Below, piece after piece: positions 10,638 through 21,000 of a stretch of DNA of 64,000 bases. The notes beneath the pieces were generated by a model. That model saw nothing but the letters and a program-made list of their open reading frames with translations. It had not been told where the DNA came from and did no database searches. The DNA comes from Zopfochytrium polystomum (Eukaryota; Chytridiomycota; Chytridiomycetes; Chytridiales; Chytridiaceae): positions 1 through 64,000 of the forward strand of contig JAIVFJ010000186.1 of NCBI GenBank assembly GCA_025765615.1. The letters run 5' to 3'. A program made the translations under genes and the position numbers. Position 1 is the stretch's first letter; each line of letters starts with the position of its first letter.

Positions 10638-10944
10638 TGTTATGAATCACCCTCTGGAAACCTCTGGAACCTTCTAGAACATTCCTTCATGGAATCTTGT
10701 GGAACCTTCTGGAACCTTCTTTGCATTCCTGACTTGTCTTGTTGTCATTGGTATCATTGGTGTCATTGTATTACTAATTGCTCTTTCTGGAACTTTCTTT
10801 GAGTCTTGACAAGGAAGACTCTCAAAAGGTATAAAAGGGGGATGGGGTCCTGTCCCATCCCTCAAGTGAATCATTGTTTCCAATACAATCATCACTCCTC
10901 TCAGTTCCTTGTCTGCCTTGTCCTGTCCTGCCCTGTTCCTGACA
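10638..10944 (+). repeat. 3' LTR of the Ty3/gypsy element
   Basis: A purine run (AAAAGGGGGAGATGA) immediately precedes TGTTATGAAT, and the repeat closes with TTCCTGACA, giving standard TG...CA ends and about 307 bp. A TATA box (TATAAAAG, 10830-10837) lies in the 3' half. No 5' LTR is present for comparison, so the right end is inferred from the CA terminus. Confidence 0.75.
10666..10720 (+). promoter_or_regulatory. Heat-shock-element-like arrays in the LTR
   Basis: GAA and TTC units alternate at exact 5-bp spacing. GAA 10667, TTC 10672, GAA 10677, TTC 10682 form one four-unit array; GAA 10702, TTC 10707, GAA 10712, TTC 10717 form a second. This matches the nGAAnnTTCn consensus bound by HSF trimers. 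The arrays lie about 110-165 bp upstream of the TATA box, a plausible promoter geometry. Binding is inferred. Confidence 0.6.
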
Positions 10945-11159
10945 TTGAAAGAAATAGCAGAATCCAAATACTGAAGGTAAAGGTGGTTTACGAAATAAAT
11001 AGAGGTAGCAAAACAAGATTTGTATTGAATTCAGGAGATTATCAACTTAGAATATCCAAAAAAAGAGATGGGACTGGTATGATAAATTTGTCAAATGCAA
11101 ATATTTCTAATATTTCAAGTAATCCTATTAATACTGAGTTTAACAGAGGTTGGGTGTAA
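10945..11159 (+). pseudogene. AT-rich ORF fragment cut by the Ty3 element
   Basis: Directly after the LTR an open frame of about 70 codons (KVVYEINRGSKTRFVLNSGD ... SNPINTEFNRGWV-stop) shows a clear drop in GC and Asn/Ile/Lys-rich codon use compared with the host genes. I recognise no domain. It belongs by composition with the helicase remnant that follows. Confidence 0.45.
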
Positions 11160-12529
11160 GAAACAAGCATTTAAAAAAACTTCATATAATATGTTCGCTG
11201 TGTGGATGTATGTTCAACAGGTTCAACGTGAAACCAAAAAAAAAAAAAATCATGATCAGAGTTATCAATGAAATGGAAGTTGAGAGAGATATAGGAATCA
11301 AAGTGTATGAAGTCAAACACGTGTTGATAACTGCACCAACACAAGTCGGAAAATCAGATGCAATATTTGCAGTAATAAGAAGATGTTTGACAAAAAACAT
11401 CAATGTGTTCTTGACATGTGATGAAAAATTTGATCAATGGAAACAACTGAAAAGTAGATTGGAAAAGAATCTAGTGACAAACAGTTTCGATGAAATAGCT
11501 ATTCTGGAGATGACAGACTCGAAAAGTTTGAGAAAATGATGATTGGAAAAATTTTGTGATGTGTGAGTTGAACAATAAATCACAAATTGAAAAAGCATTC
11601 AAACGAACGTACAATATTGAGGAACTCTGTATTATACATGATGAAGGAGATGTAATTATTAAGGATGATGATGTTGATGAAGTTCATCACACTCAATCAA
11701 AAAGTCATCAAACTTGGATAAAAGGGACTAACAATTTTGTTGAGACAGGAAAAAAACTGACCAAGTTTTTTGTGACTGCAACACCAAAAGGGTTATGTTC
11801 AAATACCCTATTGATAGGGTATGGTATCTACCAATTCCCAGGAATTGTGTGGGAGGATATGACATACAATTTCAGAGTGTCGAAAAAGATGATCTGAAAA
11901 TAGGAATGTGAAAGAAATAATAAGAAGTGAAGTGGAAGAAAGAAGAAGAAGAAATGAAAATGGAATAATCTTGTACTGTGTTGAGAGAAAAATAAAAGGG
12001 GAAGATCAACAAATTGATATATTTGGGGAATTCAGTTATTCAATGTATGATTTAAATTTGGATGCAGTTGTGTTATACAATGGAGAAAGAACCACAGTGA
12101 CAATTAGGTCAAGACAACATGAACAGAATGTAAGGAATGAAATAAGAAGATTAAGACTACCAATTATTGAAGATGGAGATCTTGTATTTACACCAGATAC
12201 GATGATACTGAAATATATAGGATATTAAAAGAAGGAGGATGTGAATTTGTTGTAAAAATTGGTAAAGATCTTGTATCACACATATAAGTTTTGTAGCCAG
12301 ACCACATTCAGACCCAAGCAGAGTGAGACACAATCCATTAACAGCAGTGGTGATGATATCTGGACCAGGTAGTACACTACACCAAACAAGCATATGTCAA
12401 ACTATTGGAAGATTAACTGGCTTGGCTAGTCCACAAGTGACTAGAAAATTGTACACACATGAGAAAGTATACTCTAACTACATCACATACATGGACAATT
12501 ACGAAAAACTAAACAACAATGATTGTTAG
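11150..12529 (+). pseudogene. Superfamily 2 helicase remnant, virus- or plasmid-like
   Basis: Four consecutive AT-rich frames carry SF2 helicase motifs in the right order: motif I HVLITAPTQVGKSDA (about 11320), motif II ELCIIHDEGDVI (about 11630), motif III FFVTATPKG (about 11770), a helicase-C-like segment AVVLYNGERTTV (about 12070) and a motif VI-like QTIGRLTGL (about 12400). Frames break near 11540, 11897 and 12230, so the gene is dead. A short Cys-containing stretch (ICSLCGCMF) precedes motif I. The low GC and codon use differ strongly from host genes. The sequence suggests an endogenised large DNA virus or a linear plasmid, but the source family cannot be fixed by eye. Confidence 0.6.
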
Positions 12530-12730
12530 GAATTCTTACAGAGCCACTTGTAATGTGCTCAGAACTGAACTTCAAAAAGACTCTCGAAAAGTTGATAGAC
12601 GCAAAGTTAAAGTAGACCAGACTATGAGGTTTCACAAACAAAAGTGCCGCCTTGAAGTGATCCACTTTGTTTCGTATTCCTTGCTCTGATATTTTGTCCA
12701 GAAATAACTCTATCTCCCGCTCACCTGTCT

Positions 12731-13340
12731 ATGAACTTACGTGATAACCCTGCTCCTCTTCCACCTCCTGCAGCACCAAGACAATCACAGATTCCTCCAA
12801 GACCCACAAGAAGAACTCCACTTCCATCTCGACCATCAAGTACTCAAGTTCCTCCTTCACCTCCTCCTAGTGAAGTAGAAGCAGTCGATGATACGTTAAG
12901 TGATCCTGACTATCAACCAAGTTCAAAAGGAAAACCGGAACAAAAATCTCTCCCTACAATTGATGGAGTAAAAATTAGAAAACCTGTTAAGATACATGCG
13001 GGAAGGAACTATAACAGGTAAAATAGCATATTGTTTTTATCACAATGATGCAAAAATTACTATTGAAAATCTCATAACAATACTCAATGACACGTTTGGT
13101 GGATAACAACTTTATCATCACACCAAATTGATAATGTGAGAGGTCCAAAGACAGAGCATGGAAAGATCTGGAATTATAGAAATAAGTTGATTTGGTTGAA
13201 TGATGTAGACTACTTCCTTGTGAGTAATAACATCCCTCCTTCTGTGTATGACAATCGTATTCATTATGATATACCTGCTGACTCAGAACGAGTTGCTAGT
13301 GACCACTATCGCTTGGAGTTACTCACTGCACTGGAAGCAC
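12731..13340 (+). pseudogene. Pro-rich ORF and endonuclease-like fragment
   Basis: A 96-codon Pro/Ser-rich frame (12731-13021) is followed, after stops, by a segment (13136-13330) with WLNDVDYFLVSNNI and SERVASDHYRLEL. The latter resembles the C-terminal end of endonuclease/exonuclease/phosphatase folds, which end with a hydrophobic strand and an S-D-H motif. No full domain is present. It could belong to a non-LTR element or to the AT-rich foreign DNA upstream. Confidence 0.35.
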
Positions 13341-13440
13341 CACTGAGGGTACTCTCCCTTGATGTCAATGAGCTTCAGGAAGCCTTTACCTTTTTAGATG
13401 AACTTAAGTCAACCAAGACTGAGGCCGACCGAGTGGTCCA

Positions 13441-13982
13441 ATGGTTGGCAACAAAGTTGCCCTACATGACCTCCAACTTCGAGACCCGTATTTCAGGCCC
13501 ATCCTCCACTACCGTGAGGATGGAACCATACCTGACAACTCAGATGCCAAGGCTATGAGCGCTCAGGCTGCCCTGACCATTGTGAAGGACAGAGTCCTTT
13601 ACGTTATTAGGAACTCCTTTTTGTACCTGGCCCGAAAGTCCCCACTGAGACTTGCAGTTGCTGTTCCAGACGGGCTCCAACGCGAGGTGCTCCGACTCAT
13701 GCATGATGAGCCTTTCTCTGGCCACCTCGGCTCTAGGAAGTACTAGAAACCATGTCTGATCGTTTCTACTGGCCCACGGTTGATATCCTCCCTGAACCAT
13801 GGAATAGGGAAGCACCTATTAATGGGACCAAGCTCTGGCCTGGTCTTTCCACACCAATCCTGTTGGATATCCCCAAACCTAGTGGCTTGGAGGAAGAACC
13901 TTTCACTTGCGCAGTTGAGTTGATTTTGACAGAACCTTATGTTGCTGAGGTTCTCAACCAGTTGAAGGCAGTGCAAGAGACT
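13441..13982 (+). pseudogene. Integrase N-terminal fragment (Ty3 element 2)
   Basis: Contains the HHCC-type region (LMHDEPFSGHLGSRK), interrupted by a TAG where Thr-Tyr is expected, and the YWP motif. The DDE core is missing. The frame continues to the LINE insertion point. Confidence 0.75.
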
Positions 13983-15246
13983 CTCCACTCTGGAATTAAA
14001 CCCTCTTCCCTCTTTGGCACCCTCCTTGGCTCTGCTCGTCGCAAGTATCGACTTCAAATCCTCAGCAACACTTTGCCCACTCAAAAAGTTCTACACCAAT
14101 GACACCCTCAAGTCTACCCTGATGGGCGCTGTCGTCGATGCCACCACGCTCTGGAAACCACAGAGCATGTCTGGCAATGCCCTGCAGCTGCTGACGCCAT
14201 TGCCATGATTCGCAACACCCTTGCTGAAACTCTTTCCTCCTCTGTTCCTCCTGCACCTCATGGTCGCTCTCCTCCCCAAGCCCATCCCATTTACTGGCTC
14301 TCCCGCCCTGAATTTCTCTTTGATCATCAATCTTGTATCAATTTTTCCTCCCTCCTTTGTGGCTTCATCCCTCAATCCTTTTATGACACCTTATTCTCAC
14401 GTGATAACCCTGCTGCCTCTGTCCTTAAAACCCTTGTCACCGCTTTCCATCAGCTCCTTCTTGACGCCCATCAACTTATTTGGATCCCCCGTTGCAACAA
14501 CACTATCTCTTGGGAGAAGTCAATTGTCCATCAAGCCCTCTGACAAGCGATCCAAGCCCTGCAGATCCCCTCCACCAAATTCCCAGGCCTCTCACCCACT
14601 GTCTTCTCCAAACATCAACTCTTCCCTCCCTCCCACTCCATCATCCCATAGCACTCGTTTCAGCTCTTCGCAACCCTCTCAACCTCGCTGCACCACGTTT
14701 AGTCGCTGGCACTCCACTGACACTTGCCCAGGCATCTGGCTTTTGCGCACCAAGGCTTCTTCCAGATGGATTGACCACAACCTTGGCCGCATAAAACTTG
14801 TTGCAGGCATTATCTGGCTCCACCACACAATACAACTCCCCTCACGCCAACAAGCAAGAGCCACTTGTCACCCACCTCCTGCTGAGCCCCCCGACGTTCA
14901 CTGAGCCACTGTTGCCCTTCTCAATCTTGAAATGGGCTGTTGCCTAATCTCACTTATCCCAACCCTCCGATCTTTCACAGCTGCTCCCCTCTTACACTGA
15001 CCTCCTTCAGACTCACTTCTCTATTTTCTTGATTCTGTGTTTTCCCCTTCTCCTTTGATCATTGTGGCTTTATGTGCGGTGGAGATGCCTGACGACCCTG
15101 TAAGTCTGTGGCGCATGGGGTGGGTTTGCTGAGGTGATACCTGGACGTAGTCCATTGCGGTTCACCATTGATGGCTCTTTCTCTTCCTGCCAGCCCCTCT
15201 GGGGCTGGAACAATAAAAAATAAAAAAAAAGGCAGCGCAAGAGACT
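13967..15246 (+). mobile_element. 5'-truncated LINE with 16-bp target-site duplication
   Basis: The insert 13983-15230 carries the end of a LINE ORF2. After a frame change it shows a Cys/His zf-RVT-type segment (about 14125-14200; CRRCHHALETTEHVWQCPA), then RPEFLFDHQSC, FSSLLCGFIPQSFYDTLFS and a distal segment IKLVAGIIWLHHTIQLPS. A 3' UTR and an A-rich tail (15212-15230) follow. Flanking copies ggcagtgcaagagact (13967-13982) and ggcagcgcaagagact (15231-15246) differ by one base. They rejoin the Ty3 frame as QLKAVQE-TVISHSEK, which confirms target-primed insertion into the Ty3 copy. Confidence 0.88.
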
Positions 15247-16160
15247 GTTATTTCCCACTCTGAGAAATACAAGGAGGCCCTTTGACAGGCCTCCCTTGAA
15301 AGAGACAAGGATCCCTACTTTTTCCGACTTGGAGAGAGAGCATGGATGGCTGTCCCCCTTGACAACCCTGGTGACATTGGTGACAAAAGCTGTTCTCTTA
15401 TTTTCCGGTGGGTCGGACCTGTTCGAGTCATCGCCATCACTGGCGAGACGCAAAGACACAGTATAGCGTTGTAGAAATATTCCCTGCTAGACAGATTGTG
15501 GTACGAACTGTCCATATCTCCCGTCTGAGACCCTACACCAAGCGGGCTCCTGTAGACTCTGCAGAAGATGCTGTGACCAATAGTCTTGATGACTTTGAGA
15601 AAGAGATTGAAGAGTGGAAGACTGCTACTCGGCTCATGAAGAAACCTGCCTCAAAGACCACAACAGCCCCTGGAGTGCATGTTGACTTCCTTAAGAAGTA
15701 CACTTCAGAGGAAACCAAAGACCAAACTGCTGATGTAGAGTATCCTATTGAGAGGATCAAAGGTCATACCTTTGACAGAGAAAAGTATTACTATCTGACC
15801 AAATGGTTAGGATTCTCCACCAAACACAATTGGTACCAACTCAAAGAAGATCTTCACTGCCTTGCAGTGCGCGACTACTAGGAATTGGTGAAGACTGATG
15901 ATCCTGAAGAATATCAGAAACAATTGAAATGGTCACGGCTTCCAAAGAGCCGCAAGTTCCATGCGCCTAGTGCAAGGGTGGCCACACAGATGATAATGGA
16001 GAGAGATCAGTGCATGCTTCGTCCTCTCACCCCACCAGGTTCCAACCCCACCATGCAAGCTATTGCACTGTCTGTACAACCTGCCACAAGTCAGCCTGTT
16101 GCTGACCCGTCTACACCACAAACTCAACCTGTACCCCTGAGGAGGAGCACACCAGGATCT
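15247..16160 (+). pseudogene. Integrase C-terminus and chromodomain (Ty3 element 2)
   Basis: Continues the split Ty3 frame: WMAVPLDNPGDIGDKS, a short degenerate stretch, VVEIFPARQIVVRTVHISRL, an acidic linker, then a chromodomain in which the aromatic Trp is present (YYLTKWLGF). A TAG at about 15879 interrupts the tail. Chromodomains target integration to heterochromatin marks in chromoviruses. Confidence 0.75.
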
Positions 16161-16402
16161 CTCTTTTTGTGGCACATGGACGTGGTGAGCAGGCAGGTTG
16201 GTACTGTGCCGTATATGGCACGCTGTTTCGTTGGTTTGACGGAACTTTTCTTCACTAACAAAACGAGCAAGCTAATTTTGCCCGCATTTGCAGAATTGGT
16301 AGGACTACAACATATTAAAGTTTCACAAAGATTTGTTTTGTTTTGGTGAAGTTCTTCCAATTGTAATGGCAGAAAGTCAGGCATCATGCCGCTGGCAGTA
16401 CA

Positions 16403-16827
16403 ATGACTGTTAAAGGGTTAATATATGGAAATGGCAATCTTTTTTTGAGTCAGTATTTCAGTTCCAACATTCGAAAATGTTTTCAATATTTAAACAGCAC
16501 AGATGGTAAAATATTTAACAAGTCTTCTGAAGATATTCTTATTAAAGGACAGGAAGGAGACTTTGTATATTTAGACCCTCCTTACATAGATGACCATGAT
16601 AGTTACAGGTTTAATTATAATGTGTCTGAAACTTTAAACAATGACTTCATCTTACGGTTATTCGAACAGGTCAAGAAATTAGACAAAAGAAATGTTAAAT
16701 GGATGATGACACAGGCAGAGTCTAAAGATTTAGACGCATATTCAAAGATTATAATATAAAAACATTTGAAGTAAATTGACCCAAAGCAAAAGTATTCAAA
16801 AAAGAACTACTGATCATGAATTACTAA
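16403..16827 (+). pseudogene. Dam-type (D12 class) N6-adenine DNA methyltransferase fragment
   Basis: The frame 16403-16759 contains the catalytic DPPY motif (GDFVYLDPPYIDDHDSYRF), preceded by FQYLNSTDGKIFN and followed by VKWMMTQAESKD. After a frame break, KELLIMNY-stop (ends near 16827) matches the C-terminal strand typical of Dam/D12 enzymes. The N-terminal SAM-binding FxGG motif is missing: the fragment starts at TTAAAGGGTTAA. The DNA is strongly AT-rich. Such genes are normally bacterial, phage or giant-virus; here it is a foreign relic. Confidence 0.75.
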
Positions 16828-16863
16828 ATTGGCACTGAATTTTTACAGGAGTGGTTCAATTAC

Positions 16864-17276
16864 TGTAAACAGTCTACTCTGAGTGAGTGAGTGGAAGGAG
16901 TGAATGAAGTGGAGATGTGTGTTTGTGGGTGGTCCTTCTCCCCAGCTTGGAGAGAAAGAGAAAAAACTCTGTTATGAATTATTGATACATGACGATGATA
17001 TACACGCTGTAATAGTTGCTTAGCAAACGTGACTGGCACAGGGTAAAAACCTCTCCTATATTATCTTCTTGAGCAGAGGAGGAGGAAAACTGCTGACACC
17101 GGGTTTCTGTTCCACTTCATACTCGGAGTATTTGTCATCAGTGCAAGCCAGCACCCAGGTCTGCATTGGCAGTGCCTCGCTCTCCCATGGGCATCGTGAG
17201 AATGATAACTGACGGTCACAATAGGCTCAGGTCCGTCTTGTGCCTCTTGCTGCTAACCAGTCAGTTCCGCCTAACA
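16864..17276. repeat. Solo LTR-like repeat, copy A
   Basis: Begins TGTAAACAGTCTAC and ends GTTCCGCCTAACA, so either strand has TG...CA ends. Flanking 5-bp words attac and ataac match at four of five positions, consistent with an aged target duplication. The same sequence recurs inverted at 30458-30871 and partially at 17452-17675 and 36818-37175. No internal retroelement genes adjoin it. Confidence 0.7.
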
Positions 17277-17379
17277 ATAACAATTCAATACGAGAAATTG
17301 GAAGAAATAACATATGAAAACTTTTTGGGAAAATATTTGATATATATTAATTTTGCGATAATGGAAAGGATTAAATAAA

Positions 17380-17451
17380 GCTTCTGAAAGCTTCTGTTTT
17401 CGTAGTGGAGCTAAAGCTGAGCACTACAAAACTGCGGAAGCTTTCGGAAGC
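17380..17451. repeat. Long imperfect hairpin between two LTR copies
   Basis: Left arm 17380-17407 and right arm 17422-17451 are near-perfect inverted complements (GCTTCTGAAAGCTTCTG against CGGAAGCTTTCGGAAGC, then CGTAGTG/CACTAC) around a 14-nt loop. It lies exactly at the left end of LTR copy B and could be a terminal-inverted-repeat remnant of a DNA transposon. Confidence 0.65.
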
Positions 17452-17675
17452 CTCTGAGTGAATGAGTGCAAGGAGTGAATGATGTGGAGACGTGAGCTTG
17501 TGGGTGGTCCTTCTCTGCAACTTTGGAGAGATAGAAAAAAAACTCTGCTATGAATTATTGATACATAATGATGATATGCACAGTATAATTGCTGCTAGGC
17601 AAGTGTGACTGGCAAAGGGTAAACCCCTCTCCAATATTCTCTGCTTGAGAGGAGGTGTAAAACTGTTTACGCCAC
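17452..17675. repeat. Partial LTR-like repeat, copy B
   Basis: Matches copy A from CTCTGAGTGA through AAAACTG with many substitutions, same orientation. Its outer ends (TGTAAACAGTCTA and the right third) are lost. The 17676-18080 stretch that follows is AT-rich and holds no recognisable feature. Confidence 0.65.
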
Positions 17676-18082
17676 GTGGTATAGGTGTTGGGAATGGGCA
17701 CAAATCAAAGAAAACAAAAGCATGTGACGTTGCAAAAAGTGATACTTCCTTTTAAACAAAACTTATTTATTAAATGAACTGAATGAATTGAAATAGAAAA
17801 TATTTAAAAGAATTATTTAATGGACAGAAACAAAATATTATGAAAACGCTCATTGATGAAAAAAGTGATAAATCTTGTACTGCTGAAAGAAATGAATATT
17901 TTTGTTATGCAACTTTGGGTGCAATGGGCCGGAAAAGGGCTAAAGATCTCTCATTAACTAGGGCATCAATCCTTTTTTATTTCTTCAAACAACACCGCTT
18001 TTGATAAAATACTTTGATATTCTGTGCTTTCTTACTTTTTACCATAGCGCAAACTTTTCAAAGACATGTACCAATTTTCAGA

Positions 18083-21000
18083 TCAAAACTCAATAAGACA
18101 AGAAAAGCCTTGACCAAGAGTGAAAACATTTTGCCTTGAGAGGAGCTGCACGTAACCACGTAATTCAGGTGGAAGCCACAAACAGACTTTTGTGATGTTG
18201 AAAATGAACCAAACACCATTCCTCATCACAGATTCAATGGCACCTTCTCCACTCTCCAGTCGTTGCCCTGACAAATTGCGTGCGCTAAAGTTGTGTGCCA
18301 AGCTGCCCACAAAGGAGAGAGCTCTGTCAGCATTTTCTTCTACAGGCAGTCCTGTCCTAAGATTGACATGTTTACTCTTGTCATTTTGTCTGTCCCTGAA
18401 CAAAACAGATTGCCCATCAGCACTGAATCCAGACGACACTGTGAATGAAAAACCATCCAGTTTATGCAGCTCCTGGCCACTGGATGCATTCCAAATCCTG
18501 ACCGACATGTCATAACTTCCAGACACAACAAACTGCCCATCAGGACTGAATGCTGCACACTCGACATAATCAGAGTGTCCATCCAGCTTACGCAGCTCCT
18601 GGCCAGTGGATGCATCCCAAATCCTCACTGTCTTGTCCCAACTTCCAGACACAACAAACTGCCCATCAGGACTGAATGCAGCAGAGTTGATGAAATCAGA
18701 GTGCCCATCAACCTTTTGCAGTTCCTGGCCAGTGGATGCATCCCAAATCCTGACTGTGGTGTCATCACTTCCAGACACAACAAATCGCCCATCAGGACTG
18801 AATCCTACAGACTTCACAAAATCAGAGTGTTCATCCAGCTTACACAGCTCCTGGCCAGTGGAAACATTCCAAATCCTGACTGTCTTGTCTCTACTTCCAG
18901 ACACAATTAACTGTCCATCAGGACTGAATGCTGCAGAGTAGACCCAGTGGGAGTGTCCATTCAGCTTACACAGCTCCTGTCCAGTGGAAGCATCCCAAAT
19001 CCTGACGGTCTTGTCTCCACTTCCAGACACAACAAACTGCCCATCAGGACTGAATGCTGCAGAGTTGACAAAATCAGAGTGTCCAACCAGCTTTCGCAGC
19101 TCCTGGCCAGTGGAAACATTCCAAATCCTGCCTGTCTTGTCTCTACTTCCAGACACAATCAACTGCCCATCAGGACTGAATGCTGCAGAGTTGACATAAT
19201 CAGAGTGTCCAACCAGCTTTCGCAGCTCTTGGCCAGAAGATGCATTCCAAATCCTGACCGTTTTGTCTCTACTTCCAGACACAATTAACTGTCCATCAGG
19301 ACTGAACATTGCAGACTTCACCAAGTGGGAGTGTCCATCCAGCTTACTTGGCTCCTCGCCAGTGAACACATTCCAAATCCTTACTGTCTTGCTTCTACTT
19401 CCAATCACAACAAACTGCCCATCAGGACTGAAAGCTGCACAGTTGACATCAGATTGTCCATCAAGTTTATGCAGCTCCTGGCCAGTGGATGCATTCCAAA
19501 TCCTGACTGTTTTGTCATCACTTCCCGACACAACAAACTGCCCATCAGGACTGAATGCTGCAGAGTAAACACCGGAAGAGTGTCCTTCGAGAATATTTAA
19601 ACAGGATGGCCAAGATTTGGGTTGTCCCTTTGCAACTTTAGGGCATGATATACCTCTTGGCACATTCTTTACAAATGTTTTAAAAAATTCAGAGTCACTC
19701 GGGGAGAAGGGCACAGCTGTGAAGTAAACTTGCAGGGCAGAAGCCTTGAGTGGGATGAGAAACTTCTGCACTACCCTTTTCATGTCTTCCATTAGAATGT
19801 GCAGTTGGTGTGCCTTGTCTGGAACTAGCTTCTGGAGCTTGGTCATGGCTGGAATCACGAGAGGAAGTGAATCAATTAAACTGCATGCTTCAAGGTAATG
19901 ATGTCCATGGCGCACAAGAAAGTCTCGCAGTTCACCAAATAGAGTCTGATCAAGCAAATATGATGGAGTTGTTGAAATGGGCTCCTCGATTGCACCTTCT
20001 CGCAAATCTTTCGTGGCCATTCCAAATTGTTGTGAAGGAAGATTAAAAGTTCCTTGCTGAATCAGACTGGTGTTGTCCTCTGCATCAAACCACATTTCAT
20101 TATTGTCTTCATCACAATCTTCTTGGATATTCTTTTCCACATCTGAACCACGTTTGGGCAGCATATTGGCTCCTGATTCAAAGCAATGCTCCCAGAAGTG
20201 CTTCACTGCATATCTGACATGCTCAGGGATTCCCTTCTCCACTTTCTCATCAAAATTGGGAATCTCAGGGTGAAAATCTGAGAATGGCATGTCACACATA
20301 TTGAATTTCAGATTCTTGTCCATTGTACTGATGCACAGGCTTGTAAATTCAGAGTGGCTACGTTTCAGGTAAATCTGAAGAGACAACGTGCATCTTTCAG
20401 GAGTTGTCAGGTAGTCCTTGACAGATTTGTGGAAAATCCTGATCTTCTTGGTGGAACCATCAAGCACAAGGATGGTATCAAGCAGGCGGATGCACCTCAG
20501 CACATTTTCAGGTGTCTCCTTGTCCAGCAGAGAGACAATGGCTGATGCAGTCAGAGGTTCATAGGCAAGAACAATGGTGGACAGCACAGCATGAAGACAA
20601 GTTTTCAAATGACTCTCTTTGATGGACTGAAGGATTCCATTGAATATTCTGTCATACATCAAGTCAATGCTTCCATCCATCTTGTCACCATCAGGAAGGT
20701 CTTTAATTTGCTCAAGAGTGATTTCTTCAGTCTCTAATTTCTGCAAGTAATTGCAAGCAGTCACAAGCCAGACGAAAATTCCAGCGGACTTTGACACCAG
20801 AATCTCTGATCCCTCATCAACAACAGATTGCTCAGCATTCAAGGATCTGAGGAAATTTCTTGTGAACTCAATTTGATCCTGAGTGTTCTCTTCAGCGGTT
20901 GGCTCAATCTCCTCAAATGGAATTTTTTCAAAGGCTTTCACAATATCAACTTCAGGGCGTCCAGTCACCAGCAACTTCACATTGACTGGAAGCTGCCTGT

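Larger units (their letters stand above)
8474..10944 (+). mobile_element. Deleted Ty3/gypsy chromovirus (gag, integrase, chromodomain, 3' LTR)
   Basis: Order along the plus strand is gag, then integrase directly, then chromodomain, polypurine tract and LTR. Protease, reverse transcriptase and RNase H are absent between gag (ends 9195) and the pre-integrase region (from about 9200). The 5' LTR is also missing. Frames are broken by several stops and frameshifts, so the copy is dead. The chromodomain after integrase assigns it to the chromovirus branch of Ty3/gypsy (Metaviridae). Confidence 0.9.
13341..16160 (+). mobile_element. Second Ty3/gypsy element, internally deleted and split by a LINE
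   Basis: Left part (13341-13982): linker and integrase zinc-binding domain (RDPYFRPILHYREDGTIPD ... LMHDEPFSGHLGSRK ... DRFYWPTVD), then a deletion removing most of the catalytic core, then VAEVLNQLKAVQE. Right part (15231-16160): ETVISHSEKYKEAL, integrase C-terminal segments ending VVRTVHISRLRPYTKRAPVD, and a chromodomain with EKYYYLTKWLGFSTKHNWYQ (about 15780-15840), then a Pro/Thr-rich tail. This is a different family from the 8.4-10.9 kb copy. No LTRs are recognised. Confidence 0.8.

Noticed and set aside
18192..19600. Long plus-strand frames opposite the WD40 repeats (for example 18464-18910, 18606-18941)
   Set aside because: They repeat every 126 bp as antisense shadows of the WD40 exon and have no independent features.
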